From: DATAJX01 sp036261915
Lineage (GTDB): Bacteria; Pseudomonadota; Alphaproteobacteria; UBA2136; UBA6156
Length of the DNA stretch: 64,000 bases
Assembly: GCA_036261915.1 (NCBI GenBank)
Contig: DATAJX010000001.1
Span: 62,001 to 126,000, forward strand
Direction: 5' to 3'
Shown in pieces: positions 1-7,752 of the stretch (positions are counted from its first letter, which is position 1; every line of letters starts with the position of its first letter). The position numbers and the translations under genes are program-made. A model generated the notes under the pieces. It made no database searches, was not told the origin of the DNA, and saw nothing but the letters and a program-made list of their open reading frames with translations.

Positions 1-430
1 CGGCAAAAAACCCAGCACGCTGCAACCGTTCCCGCAGGGCGACAGCAAACCCATCAAGCTGCCCGAATACCAGCACACCACGCAAAGCGTGCGCACCAAG
101 CGCCTGGTGGGCGTCGATGTGTTCTTCGACTGCGAAGGCGGCGACCCCGAACAGCTCGGCCAAACGCTCGAGCGCTGCTCCACCGGCGCGCTCACGTTCG
201 AGCAACTGGCCTCGCGCGGCATGCGCATGTACCCGGGCAAGCCCGACATGCCCCCGGTCACCGACCTCTGGACCGTCCGCTTCATGGCCCCCAACGGCAC
301 CGAACCGCTGGCGTCCGACATCCGCGGCATCCTGCACAAGATCGAGGCCAACAACCTCGACTGGGTGCAGGTCGAAAACCTCTATACCTACGACCACGTG
401 CCGGGCTACTCGGCCCGCCACGGCGAGTAG
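1..430 (+). CDS. icd: NADP-dependent isocitrate dehydrogenase, C-terminal fragment
   Basis: This is the 3' end of a gene that enters from the left edge; the reading frame is open from base 2 to the TAG at 428-430, giving about 142 residues. The visible part matches the extra C-terminal domain of the long Thermus/Rickettsia-type isocitrate dehydrogenase: a VGVDVFF strand, an SRGMRMYPG segment, a DLWTVRF strand and a final LYTYDHVPGYSARHGE-like end that parallels the Thermus enzyme's EKLQEFDGEPGFTKAQGE. The enzyme oxidises isocitrate to 2-oxoglutarate in the TCA cycle. The catalytic domain lies outside the window, so cofactor choice is family knowledge, not seen here. Confidence 0.85.
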   Translation, partial: GKKPSTLQPFPQGDSKPIKLPEYQHTTQSVRTKRLVGVDVFFDCEGGDPEQLGQTLERCSTGALTFEQLASRGMRMYPGKPDMPPVTDLWTVRFMAPNGTEPLASDIRGILHKIEANNLDWVQVENLYTYDHVPGYSARHGE

Positions 431-439
431 GGGGTTGCC

Positions 440-802
440 ATGCGCCTGTTCCTGTTAGCCGCTGCCCTCATGCTGCCGCTGGCTGCACATGCGCAAGACC
501 AGTTCGAGGCCGACGACATCTCCGAAGCCGCCGCGCCGGCCAAAGCCCAAGCCCGGCCCGCGCAACCGGTGGCCAAGGCCGCGCATGCCGCCCCGGCCAG
601 CCGCACGGCGGCCAAGGCCAAAAAGGCGCGCAAGGCCCGCGTGCGCCGCCCGCAAACCGAAGCGCAAAAAGCCAACGCCGCGCGCATGAAGCAGTGCGGC
701 GAGCAGTGGAAAGCCGCCAAGGCCGCGGGCACCGTGCCGCCAAATCAAGAGTGGCCGCAGTACTGGAGCGCCTGCAACAAGCGCCTCAAGTCCGGCGCCT
801 AG
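440..802 (+). CDS. small exported Ala/Lys-rich protein
   Basis: A 120-residue protein starts 9 bases after the icd stop and is probably co-transcribed. Residues 1-18 form a signal peptide ending AHA before QDQFE. The middle (about 25-75) is low-complexity Ala/Pro/Lys. The C-terminal 45 residues hold the only ordered-looking block, with MKQCGEQWKAAKA and WPQYWSACNKRLK, a Cys/Trp pattern that I recall from many small exported alphaproteobacterial proteins of unknown function. The two cysteines could form a periplasmic disulfide. No function can be assigned. Confidence 0.75.
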   Translation: MRLFLLAAALMLPLAAHAQDQFEADDISEAAAPAKAQARPAQPVAKAAHAAPASRTAAKAKKARKARVRRPQTEAQKANAARMKQCGEQWKAAKAAGTVPPNQEWPQYWSACNKRLKSGA

Positions 803-813
803 CGCAAACAAAA

Positions 814-840
814 AAGCCGCCCCCGACAGGGGGCGGCTTT
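814..840. terminator. bidirectional intrinsic terminator
   Basis: An 11-bp perfect stem (AAGCCGCCCCC / GGGGGCGGCTT) with a GACA loop is flanked by A and T runs and sits between the convergent genes ending at 802 and 844. Confidence 0.85.
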
Positions 841-843
841 CCG

Positions 844-1338
844 TTATCGCTTGCGGGCGGCGCGTTTTTTGGCGGGCAGGGGCTTGTCCAGGTTCTGGAG
901 CACGGTCCTGATCTCGGCCTTGATCACGCCTTCCTCGCCGGCATTCTCGGCTTTGGGCACCACCTTCAGCAGCACGCCATGCTCAAGGGCATCGGCGCCG
1001 GTAAGGCTGCCGCGCTGCAGCTTGCGGGTCAAAAACCCGTCAGGGTCGCTGGTCACCATAATGGCCGGATGGAACAGGTGGCCTTGCGGTTTTTGCGGCC
1101 ACAGGTGGTTCAGCGCCTCCAGCACCATGATCCCGTCGCCACCCGGCATCAGGTAGTCGGTCACAATCAGGTCGGGGGCCTTCATCGCCTCGGCCTTGGT
1201 GCGGGCTTCGTCGAACGACATCGCGGTGGTAATATTCTTCTCCGCAAAGCCTTGTTCCTTCAAAATCCGCAGCATCTGCCGCATATAGTGGGGGTCGTCC
1301 TCAATCACCATCACGGTGGTTTTCGAGTAATCGGCCAT
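844..1338 (-). CDS. single-domain response regulator (CheY-like) with basic tail
   Basis: A 164-residue stand-alone receiver domain. The acidic pocket is E13-D14-D15, the phospho-acceptor is D61 in the IVTDYLMPGGDG loop, the conserved switch Thr/Ser is T96 or S97 (MVTSD), and the conserved lysine is K125 (LLKVVP). No output domain follows; instead the protein ends in a short Lys/Arg tail (KKRAARKR). A GGAG ribosome site lies upstream of the ATG. It probably relays phosphate to or competes for a partner histidine kinase, but no kinase is in the window. The residues between D61 and T96 are longer than in CheY, so a diverged subfamily is likely. Confidence 0.88.
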   Translation of the reverse strand: MADYSKTTVMVIEDDPHYMRQMLRILKEQGFAEKNITTAMSFDEARTKAEAMKAPDLIVTDYLMPGGDGIMVLEALNHLWPQKPQGHLFHPAIMVTSDPDGFLTRKLQRGSLTGADALEHGVLLKVVPKAENAGEEGVIKAEIRTVLQNLDKPLPAKKRAARKR

Positions 1339-1394
1339 AGGATATTCTCCGTAAAAGGTCAGTAATGTACCCCCTTACATAAGCCTATATCCCC

Positions 1395-1426
1395 AAAAAA
1401 CAAGGGCCGCTCCCCAGCGACCCTTT
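1395..1426 (-). terminator. intrinsic terminator of the 1450-1701 gene
   Basis: Read on the minus strand, AAGGGTCGCT / AGCGGCCCTT pair around a GGGG loop and are followed by six T residues. Confidence 0.75.
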
Positions 1427-1449
1427 CGGATAGGTAACTTCAGGTAACG

Positions 1450-1701
1450 TTAGCGCCAAACCGGCTTGCCAAGGTTCACGTCTTTTTTCTTGGTCACGGC
1501 GCCGGTACCGGCACCCACGGCGCCACCCACCACGGCCCCCGTCAACGGGTCTGCACCTAGCACGGCGGCGCCCAGGGCACCGGCACCGGCACCAATACCG
1601 GCACCGCTCAGGGCGCGGTCGCCTGTGGTTTCGCCGCAGGCGGCAAGGCCGAATGCCACGGCGGCACCGGCGATCACAAATACGGGAAGGGTCTTATTCA
1701 T
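1450..1701 (-). CDS. glycine-zipper lipoprotein
   Basis: An 83-residue protein with a lipoprotein signal: a hydrophobic stretch ends in LAAC, making C22 the lipidation site. Residues 32-70 are Gly/Ala-rich with GxxxG spacing (GAGIGAGAGALGAAVLG then GAVVGGAVGAGTGA), a glycine-zipper pattern seen in small outer-membrane-associated lipoproteins of the SlyB/Rick_17kDa type. A GGAG ribosome site lies 7 bases before the ATG. The role is unknown; envelope stability is the usual inference for this kind of protein. Confidence 0.8.
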   Translation of the reverse strand: MNKTLPVFVIAGAAVAFGLAACGETTGDRALSGAGIGAGAGALGAAVLGADPLTGAVVGGAVGAGTGAVTKKKDVNLGKPVWR

Positions 1702-1937
1702 CGTCTGGCTCCTTTTGTTGTCGTAGGGTCAAGCTAGGCCAAAACATGTAAATCCACCGTACCGAAGCGGCAAAGCCCCATAAAAACCTCATAAAGCCCT
1801 GAAATATAAAAAATCCGCATGGAAAACCCGCCCGCCGGAAGTCCAGCGGCAGGCCAAACGCCAACCAAAATGCCACACGCCATGCTTATACCGTATGCAC
1901 ATTTGAAAAAATCTCATAAAAGCCACCAGTTAGGGCC

Positions 1938-1966
1938 TTGCCAAGCGTGCCGGGGCTCCTTATGGT
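1938..1966 (+). promoter_or_regulatory. candidate sigma-70-type promoter of pal
   Basis: TTGCCA (1938-1943), a 17-base spacer and TATGGT (1961-1966) lie in the 330-base gap between the divergent lipoprotein gene and pal, which would give a leader of about 60 bases. The rest of the gap (1702-1937) shows no gene that I can support. Confidence 0.4.
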
Positions 1967-2031
1967 GCGCTCAAGCCCGTTCCCGTGGCGGGTCTGGAAG
2001 CCTTGCAGGCTATAGTTATTAAAAGAGAGGT

Positions 2032-2550
2032 ATGAACATGAACAAATTAATCACCAAGGCTGGCCTTGTTGCGGTAGTTGCGGCTCTCTCCGCCTGCTCC
2101 TGCTTGAAGAGCCCGGACCTCAACGTTGCCCCGGTTGCCAAAGGCAGCAAGTACGGCAACGGTGCCTACGCCAACGGCGCTGGCGCTAACTCCGAAGATG
2201 TAAAGAGCAAGTTCGCCGCTGGCGGCTTCAACATCGTGTATTTCGACTACGATAAGTCCGACATCCGCAGCGATGCCCAAGGCACCCTGCAAAAGTTCGC
2301 TTCCTTCGCCAAGGAAAACGAAGTTAAGGGCGTCACCATCGAAGGTCACGCCGACGAACGCGGTACCCGCGAATACAACCTGGCCCTGGGCGACCGCCGT
2401 GCGGTTTCCATCAAGCGCTACCTGGTTGGTCTGGGTATGGACGCTGGCCAATTCAACACCGTCAGCTACGGTAAGGAACGTCCGGCTGTCGATGGTCACG
2501 ACGAAGCCGCCTGGGCGAAGAACCGCCGTGGTGTTCTCGTCCTCCAATAG
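2032..2550 (+). CDS. pal: peptidoglycan-associated lipoprotein Pal
   Basis: A 172-residue outer-membrane lipoprotein. The signal ends LSAC, so C22 is lipidated. The OmpA-like domain (about 65-172) has the YFDYDKSDIR strand, the TIEGHADERGTREYN motif that binds meso-diaminopimelate, and the NRR box near the C terminus. Pal tethers the outer membrane to peptidoglycan and works with TolA and TolB in envelope constriction. Start is ATG 2032 or the in-frame ATG 2038, after an AGAGAGG ribosome site. In this genome pal is not downstream of tolB but about 8 kb upstream of tolQ, on its own transcript. Confidence 0.95.
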   Translation: MNMNKLITKAGLVAVVAALSACSCLKSPDLNVAPVAKGSKYGNGAYANGAGANSEDVKSKFAAGGFNIVYFDYDKSDIRSDAQGTLQKFASFAKENEVKGVTIEGHADERGTREYNLALGDRRAVSIKRYLVGLGMDAGQFNTVSYGKERPAVDGHDEAAWAKNRRGVLVLQ

Positions 2551-2595
2551 TCGTCTTCGACTATTGCAGAAGGCCCTCCTTTTGGAGGGCTTTTT
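2545..2595 (+). terminator. tandem hairpins at the pal 3' end
   Basis: The first hairpin (2545-2566) is a 9-bp perfect stem CAATAGTCG / CGACTATTG with a TCTT loop, and it contains the pal stop codon (2548-2550). The second (2573-2590) is GCCCTCC / GGAGGGC followed by TTTTT, a standard intrinsic terminator. Confidence 0.8.
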
Positions 2596-2596
2596 G

Positions 2597-2803
2597 CTAC
2601 GCGAAGCGTAGGTATTCGCGGAACGCGAGCCGAAGCGAAGCGGAGACCGCCGAGCGCAGCGAAGGCAATTTCATAAGCGCGAGAAAGCGACCCGAAGGGG
2701 CGCCGCAACCGAGCCAGAGGCAAAGGTTGCGTTGCCCGCCGCCGCATAGCGGCAAGGGCTAGCGAGGGGACCGAGCGAAAAACCAAAGCGCCTCTGGCGC
2801 CCA
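2597..2803. repeat. cluster of short GC-rich mini-hairpins, non-coding
   Basis: The gap after pal is a run of small inverted repeats, several with GAA triloops: CTACGC-GAA-GCGTAG (2597-2611), TCGCG-GAA-CGCGA (2616-2628), a CCC-GAA-GGG unit near 2691-2699, GCCGC-ATA-GCGGC near 2741-2753 and GCGCC-TCT-GGCGC near 2789-2801. The spacing is irregular and no plausible gene crosses it. It could be a structured small RNA, decayed palindromic repeats or a protein-binding region. Confidence 0.55.
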
Positions 2804-2855
2804 CCTCCCAAAAAGCATATAAATCCGCAAGTTCCTTCCTTTTAAAGGTGTTGCC

Positions 2856-3293
2856 ATGCAACTCGATATTCTCTGCGCCGATTTTGCCCAACTGGTTCCC
2901 GATTGCCTCAAAAGCCTGCCCCACCAGCACCTGGGGGCCGAACTCAGCCATGCCCGCCTGCGGCTCAATACCGGCTCCGACGCGCAAGCCTTCTGGGTCA
3001 ACCTGCCTGCCCAGCCCGGCCCGCTGTTGCGGGTGGCGCACAAGGTGGCCGACGCCCGGCCCGGCAAAACCCAAAGCATCTTCTGGGGCATGCTGCAAAA
3101 AGGCACGCCCTTGTACAAGGTGGGGGTCAACTGGATCGAGATCACCCCACCCAACGCCGCCCATCAAACCGGGTTCGACGCGCTGGTGTTCAAGTCGCAG
3201 CCCAACCACGAAGCCGCGCTGCCCAACGGCATCACCCTGCGCTTTCAGGAAAGGAACGTGCGCGACATCCTTTCCACGTTCCCCCGCGTATAA
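2856..3293 (+). CDS. conserved-looking hypothetical protein
   Basis: A 145-residue soluble protein with no signal peptide or membrane segment. It begins MQLDILCADF and has an aromatic-rich middle (FWVNLP, IFWGML, VNWIEITPP) and a basic C terminus. An AAAGG ribosome site precedes the ATG. The gene is monocistronic, bounded by the hairpin region upstream and a strong terminator downstream. I do not recognise the family. Confidence 0.65.
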   Translation: MQLDILCADFAQLVPDCLKSLPHQHLGAELSHARLRLNTGSDAQAFWVNLPAQPGPLLRVAHKVADARPGKTQSIFWGMLQKGTPLYKVGVNWIEITPPNAAHQTGFDALVFKSQPNHEAALPNGITLRFQERNVRDILSTFPRV

Positions 3294-3298
3294 CAAAA

Positions 3299-3329
3299 AA
3301 GCCGCCGTGAGCGATCACGGCGGCTTTTG
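3299..3329 (+). terminator. intrinsic terminator
   Basis: AGCCGCCGTGA / TCACGGCGGCT pair around GCGA and are followed by TTTTG, six bases after the stop of the preceding gene. Confidence 0.85.
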
Positions 3330-3439
3330 CTTGCCGTTGCCAGCAACTGTATTCAGTCTTATAAGGCAATCTCTTGCCTACCCATCTTCATCTTTTTGCG
3401 CCCTGCCACTCCGGCCGGGCCACAACGCAGGGGCCCCCC

Positions 3440-4198
3440 ATGCATCAAGCCACCGCCTTTTACGGAGACCATGGCGTCAAACGCACCTTCCTCGACCGCA
3501 TCGCCGAAGCCCGGCAGTACAACCTGCTCCGGCAGGGGCAGCCGCAGGTATCCGATATGCCGCTCGAAGCCGGCGAACCCGGCTGCGCCATCACCATCAC
3601 AGTAGGGAGCTACAGCCCCTGGCATTACGCCACCGAGCTGGGCGTGCCCATCTGGGTGCCCATCATGCACGAATTTTTGTTCGAGCATGTAACGCCCGAC
3701 CTGTCCGGCGAGGTGGCCGAACTGTTCCTCCAGTCCATTCCGCCGGGGCTGACCGAAGACGCCTTCAACCGCATCTTCTGCCGCTTCATGGCGGCGCAAC
3801 TGGTCGATCCCACCCATGGCCTCTCCATGTTCGGGCCGTTCACGGCGCAGGCGCACGGGGCCATCAAAAATATCGGCGCGTTGTTCCTGCGGGGCATGTC
3901 GGGCCAGCGCATCGATGCCATCGAATGGCAAGAGATGCTCACCCTCGTGGGGCAATGCCCGGCACCGCCCGAATCGGCGGCCTGTAACGCGATGTCGGCC
4001 CTGGCCAGCATCGTCAAGGCGGGGCTGTCGCGCAACGCGGCCGATACCGGCGTCGCGCTGCACATGCTGCTCGACCTCCACCCAGGCGAAAAGGCCCGCC
4101 GCGGGCAAGCCATGTGGATGGCCCAAACGCTCACCGGCCTGTTTGCCAAAGGCGAAAAAGCCACCGTCGCCTCCAACCGCCGGCTCGAACCGGCCTGA
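3440..4198 (+). CDS. hypothetical cytoplasmic protein
   Basis: About 252 residues from ATG 3440, chosen because an AGGGG ribosome site lies just upstream; the frame is open further 5' (to 3374) but that extension looks like leader sequence. The protein is helical, with segments such as FLDRIAEARQYNLL and AMWMAQTLTGLF, and no signal peptide. There are scattered cysteines (FCRF, GQCPAPP, AACNAM). I cannot place it in a family. It is followed directly by a strong terminator, so it is a single-gene unit. Confidence 0.65.
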   Translation: MHQATAFYGDHGVKRTFLDRIAEARQYNLLRQGQPQVSDMPLEAGEPGCAITITVGSYSPWHYATELGVPIWVPIMHEFLFEHVTPDLSGEVAELFLQSIPPGLTEDAFNRIFCRFMAAQLVDPTHGLSMFGPFTAQAHGAIKNIGALFLRGMSGQRIDAIEWQEMLTLVGQCPAPPESAACNAMSALASIVKAGLSRNAADTGVALHMLLDLHPGEKARRGQAMWMAQTLTGLFAKGEKATVASNRRLEPA

Positions 4199-4214
4199 AC
4201 CCGCAAAAAAGACA

Positions 4215-4243
4215 AAAGCCCCCACTCCGGTGGGGGCTTTTTT
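4215..4243 (+). terminator. intrinsic terminator
   Basis: AAAGCCCCCAC / GTGGGGGCTTT with a TCCG loop and a T run, 16 bases after the stop at 4198. Confidence 0.85.
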
Positions 4244-4257
4244 GCGTTATCGACACC

Positions 4258-4366
4258 CGCGCATCACTGGCGCATCATTCGCGCTCGCTTTCGGCCCCAA
4301 AACCGACATCCGCGCATCACAATGCGACATCCATGCACCACCGGCGCATCACCTGCGCACCCTTTT
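4258..4366. repeat. GCGCATCAC-type intergenic repeat, copy A
   Basis: A block built from repeated GCGCATCA words: GCGCATCACTGGCGCATCAT, then a GCTCG...GGCC segment, CGCGCATCACAATGCGACATC, and finally the hairpin GCGCA-TCACC-TGCGC (4344-4358) followed by a T run. The same order of words occurs at 49201-49295, and a shorter relative lies at 24749-24800. It precedes the 5-FCL gene. Confidence 0.6.
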
Positions 4367-4408
4367 TTGCACTTGAAAACGCACAGGGCAGGGGCCATAT
4401 CTGGCGCC

Positions 4409-5014
4409 ATGGTCACAGTCCGTACCCGCAAGCCCGCCACCCCCCGCCACATGGTGGCGCCGCTGCAAAAAGGCCTGCTGCGTCAACAGCTTAAGATGCG
4501 CCGCCGCACCATTCCGCTCGACCTTCAAAATACCACGCAGTGGAAGGCCATCAACCACCTGCGCGGCCTCATCGCGCAAAATCGAAGCGAGATCATAGCC
4601 TTATACACCCCCTTGGGCGCCGAGATCGACCTGATGCCACTGGTGCGCGAACTGTGGGACCAAGGCAAAACCGTGGCCCTGCCGCGCGTGGTTTATCGCG
4701 GATTTCCCATGGTTTTTAACGTCTGGGAACCCCACGCCCCGCTCGAGCACGACGCCGTCGGCCTCAAATGCGCCACCGGGCCTGAAATTACGCCTACTTT
4801 CATAGGCTTACCCATGCTGGGCTACAACCGCAAGGGCTACCGGCTGGGCTACGGCGGCGGCTATTACGACATGACCCTCAAAAGCTTGCAAATTCCGGTG
4901 GTTACGGCGGGCATCTGCTACACCGAACTCGAGATCCCGCAGTTTCCCGCCGAATATCACGACATCCGGCTCGATTACGTCGTGACGGGCCGTGAGGTAA
5001 TTACCTGTATCTAA
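4409..5014 (+). CDS. 5-formyltetrahydrofolate cyclo-ligase
   Basis: A 201-residue protein from ATG 4409. It converts 5-formyl-THF to 5,10-methenyl-THF using ATP, salvaging the dead-end folate. The family signature is clear: a basic N-terminal region (KGLLRQQLKMRRR), the ALYTPLGAEIDLMPL segment, LPRVV, and the glycine-rich substrate loop GYRLGYGGGYYD near residues 150-161. It heads the 5-FCL-ymdB-yebC-ruv run that is typical of alphaproteobacteria. An upstream in-frame extension to 4322 runs through the repeat element and is unlikely to be translated. Confidence 0.92.
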   Translation: MVTVRTRKPATPRHMVAPLQKGLLRQQLKMRRRTIPLDLQNTTQWKAINHLRGLIAQNRSEIIALYTPLGAEIDLMPLVRELWDQGKTVALPRVVYRGFPMVFNVWEPHAPLEHDAVGLKCATGPEITPTFIGLPMLGYNRKGYRLGYGGGYYDMTLKSLQIPVVTAGICYTELEIPQFPAEYHDIRLDYVVTGREVITCI

Positions 5015-5065
5015 AGGGGAATTTAGCCCTTTCCCAACCCCGCCGCCACGGGCTATAACCACGGC

Positions 5066-5872
5066 ATGAACATTCTCTTCCTCGGCGATATCTTCGGCAG
5101 CCCCGGCCGCGAGGCACTGGCCAAACACCTGCCCCACATCATTGAAAAACATGGCATTTCCTGCGTCATCGCCAACGGCGAGAACAGCGCCAACGGCCGG
5201 GGCATCACGCTCGAGACCGCTAACGATATTTTCAAGGCGGGCGCCCACGTCATCACGCTGGGCGACCACACCTTCGACCAAAAAGGCGCCGAAGAACTCC
5301 TTGTTTTAAAAGACAAGATCATCCGCCCCGCCAACTACCAGCAAGGCACGGCGGGCCGGGGTTTCGTCATCCACACCACCCCGGCGGGCCAGCGCATCGG
5401 CGTGCTCAACCTGCAGGGCCGGGTGTTTATGTCCCAGCAGATCGACTGCCCCTTCCAATACGCCAAACGCTTTGTCGAAGAACACGAATTAACCAAGGAT
5501 TACGATGCGTTAGTGGTCGATTTCCACGCCGAAGCCACCGCCGAAAAGGTGTGCCTGGCCCACGTGTTCGACGGCCACGCCACGCTGGTGGTGGGCACTC
5601 ACACGCACATTCCCACCGCCGACACCCGCGTGCTGCCCGGCGGCACCGCCTACCAGACCGACGCCGGCATGTGCGGCATCTACAATTCCAGCATCGGCCT
5701 TAGCTTTGAGAGCGTGCTGCCCAACTATTACACCCGTGGCCGCCGCGCCTTCCAGCCCGCCACCGGCGAAGCCAGCCTTTCCGGCGTACTGGTCAGCGCA
5801 AACGCCAAAGGCCTGGCACAAAGCGTTAAACCCATCCGCGCGGGCGGCGACTTGACGCCCACCGTCGGCTAA
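5066..5872 (+). CDS. ymdB: YmdB-family metallophosphoesterase
   Basis: A 268-residue protein of the TIGR00282/YmdB family of dinuclear-metal phosphodiesterases, whose Bacillus member hydrolyses 2',3'-cAMP. Metal-binding motifs in order: GDIFG at the N terminus (D8), an ANGENSANG loop (about 36-44), GDHTFD (about 66), DFHAEATAEK (about 152) and GTHTHIPTAD (about 177-186). The length is normal for the family. The substrate here is unproven. It lies 51 bases after 5-FCL and 33 bases before yebC. Confidence 0.92.
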   Translation: MNILFLGDIFGSPGREALAKHLPHIIEKHGISCVIANGENSANGRGITLETANDIFKAGAHVITLGDHTFDQKGAEELLVLKDKIIRPANYQQGTAGRGFVIHTTPAGQRIGVLNLQGRVFMSQQIDCPFQYAKRFVEEHELTKDYDALVVDFHAEATAEKVCLAHVFDGHATLVVGTHTHIPTADTRVLPGGTAYQTDAGMCGIYNSSIGLSFESVLPNYYTRGRRAFQPATGEASLSGVLVSANAKGLAQSVKPIRAGGDLTPTVG

Positions 5873-5905
5873 GCCAAAAGCCTTTTAAAATCGAAAGCAG
5901 TCGTT

Positions 5906-6655
5906 ATGGCCGGTCACAGTCAGTTTAAAAACATCATGCACCGCAAGGCGGCGCAGGATAAGAAAAAAGCCAAGGTCTATACCAAGTACATCCGCGATAT
6001 CATGACCGCGGCCAAGCAGGGCGGCGGCGATCTGTCGTCCAACCCCAGCCTGCGCACGCTGGTTGAAAAGGCCCGGAAAGAAAACATGACCAACAGCGTG
6101 GTCGAGCGCGCCATCAAGCGCGGCACCGGCGAAATTGCCGGCGCCGACTACGCCGAACGGACGTATGAAGGCTACGGCGCGGCGGGCGTGGCGGTGATGG
6201 TGACCACGCTCACCGACAACCCCACCCGCACCATCACCAACGTGCGCACGGCGTTCAACAAGTTCGGCGGCAACGTGGGCTCCGACGGCGCCGTGGCCTG
6301 GATGTTTAAGCACGCCGGGTTGTTTACCTACCCGCTGGCCATCGGCAACGAAGACAAGGTGACCGAAGCCGCGCTCAACGCAGGCGCCGACGACATCCAG
6401 AACACCGGCGAAATGTGGGAGATCACCAGCGCGCCGTCCGACTTCACCGCCGTGCGCGACGCGCTGGCCAAAACGCTTGGCGAGCCCACCGAAAGCAACC
6501 TCACCTACATCCCCACCCAGCTGCAGGCGGTGACCGACCTCGAAACCGCCCAGAGCATTATGAAAATGGTGGAGATGCTGGAAGCCGACGACGACGTGCA
6601 GACCGTCACCACCAACCTCGACCTGCCGGAAGATATCGCCGCCAAGCTCCAGTAA
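5906..6655 (+). CDS. yebC: YebC/PmpR family regulatory protein
   Basis: A 249-residue cytoplasmic protein of full family length. The N terminus MAGHSQFKNIMHRK with the following Lys-rich helix is diagnostic, as are NPSLRTLVEKARKENM, the YEGYGAAGVAVMV strand and TDNPTRTITNVR. Members act as DNA-binding regulators or as factors that help ribosomes through difficult proline-rich stretches. Its place just before the ruv genes is the usual one. A strong terminator follows, so the ruv genes are on a different transcript here. Confidence 0.95.
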   Translation: MAGHSQFKNIMHRKAAQDKKKAKVYTKYIRDIMTAAKQGGGDLSSNPSLRTLVEKARKENMTNSVVERAIKRGTGEIAGADYAERTYEGYGAAGVAVMVTTLTDNPTRTITNVRTAFNKFGGNVGSDGAVAWMFKHAGLFTYPLAIGNEDKVTEAALNAGADDIQNTGEMWEITSAPSDFTAVRDALAKTLGEPTESNLTYIPTQLQAVTDLETAQSIMKMVEMLEADDDVQTVTTNLDLPEDIAAKLQ

Positions 6656-6666
6656 ACCCGGCACTA

Positions 6667-6704
6667 AAAAAGCCGCCCCCCGATAACCCTGGGGGGCGGC
6701 TTTT
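6667..6704 (+). terminator. intrinsic terminator after yebC
   Basis: AAAAGCCGCCCCCC and GGGGGGCGGCTTTT form a 14-bp stem around a 9-10 base loop, between convergent genes. Confidence 0.85.
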
Positions 6705-6715
6705 GTTTGCGTGGT

Positions 6716-7042
6716 TCAGCGCCACAGCGCCGTATTGCGGCTTTTCAAAAAAGCCTCGAGCAGTTGAGTGGCGGTGGCCTTGCGTTGCCCGAAGTCCTCG
6801 GGTGCGAGGGTGTCGGGCAATGCGCGCGGCAAAAACAGGGTCAGCAAAAACGGGGTTTCCAGTGATCCCACTGTCACTTCCTCGCTCCCCACCTGGTGCC
6901 GCTGGTTGAGCAGCGCACAGGCAAACAGGTCTTTTCCGCTTTGGGCGGGCAGGTTGTTCTGCGTGGCAAATTCAATCAGGGTTTGCTCGCACAGCACAAT
7001 GCCGGGCACCTCATCGGGGGCTGAAACGTTAGCGGTGTTCAT
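6716..7042 (-). CDS. hypothetical protein
   Basis: A 108-residue soluble protein transcribed against yebC and cybB. A GGAG ribosome site lies 7 bases before the ATG. Features are an acidic first half (PDEVPGIVLCEQTLIEF), two cysteines and a C-terminal helix with DFGQRKATATQLLEAFLK. No signal peptide and no recognisable domain. Confidence 0.65.
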   Translation of the reverse strand: MNTANVSAPDEVPGIVLCEQTLIEFATQNNLPAQSGKDLFACALLNQRHQVGSEEVTVGSLETPFLLTLFLPRALPDTLAPEDFGQRKATATQLLEAFLKSRNTALWR

Positions 7043-7206
7043 CAGATACTCCGTAGAAAATCAGACTGGAACGAGTATAGGCGAGTGCCTTGTCACGTTC
7101 AACTTTCGAGCGCCAAAAACTTTTCCACACCCCGCACTTTTTATGGGTTTTTTACAGGTGCGTAAGCCTCTTGTAATACAACAGGGCCGGGGCGTATCAT
7201 CGCGCC

Positions 7207-7752
7207 ATGGCAAAAACGCAAAAACACGGCTCTCCGTACACTTCCGCCGCCATCTCCCTGCACTGGGCCATTGGCGTGCTGATGATCTTCAACCTCGCCT
7301 TCGGCTGGATGCTGGCCGCCGATTACCTGAAGGGTGGCGGCCTGGTCGGTATTCACAAATCAATCGGCATGCTGGTGCTGATACTGGCGGCCACGCGGCT
7401 GACCTACCGCCTGACGCACACCTACCCCGGCTACGTGCCCATGCCCCAACCCCTGAAGCTGGCCGCGCAGGTAAACCACTACCTGCTGTACGCCCTGATC
7501 TTTTGGATGCCGCTCACCGGGTTTTTAATGAGCAATGCAGGCGGCCGCCCCACGGTATTTTTTGGCCTGTTCACCATTCCGCCGGTTATCGGCTTTAACC
7601 CCGAACTCGGCAAACAGCTGTTCGGCCTGCACGAAGCCGGCATGTGGGCGGCCTTTGTGCTGATCAGCCTGCACATCGGCGCGGCGCTGTTCCACCAGTT
7701 TTACCGGAAGGATGGTACGCTGAGCCGCATGCTGCCCTTTTTGCCCAAATAA
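7207..7752 (+). CDS. cytochrome b561 family protein
   Basis: A 181-residue, four-helix inner-membrane b-type cytochrome of the CybB/YodB group that moves electrons between quinone and other carriers. Candidate haem ligands are H19 (ISLHWAIG), H50 (GIHKSIG), H142 (GLHEAG) and H156 (SLHIGAALFH); H91 (VNHYLLY) lies in helix 3. The C terminus is cytoplasmic and basic. The stop TAA is followed immediately by the ruvC ATG, so the two are probably translated from one message, an unusual partnership. Confidence 0.9.
   Translation: MAKTQKHGSPYTSAAISLHWAIGVLMIFNLAFGWMLAADYLKGGGLVGIHKSIGMLVLILAATRLTYRLTHTYPGYVPMPQPLKLAAQVNHYLLYALIFWMPLTGFLMSNAGGRPTVFFGLFTIPPVIGFNPELGKQLFGLHEAGMWAAFVLISLHIGAALFHQFYRKDGTLSRMLPFLPK

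Noticed and set aside
2496..3296. Minus-strand frame covering the mini-hairpin region
   Set aside because: It runs through hairpins and antisense to pal and the 2856-3293 gene; the translation is Arg/Ala-biased with no start signal.
4200..4408. 6S RNA upstream of the 5-FCL gene
   Set aside because: ssrS is often found here in other bacteria, but the gap holds the GCGCATCAC repeat and a terminator, and I see no long central-bubble hairpin.
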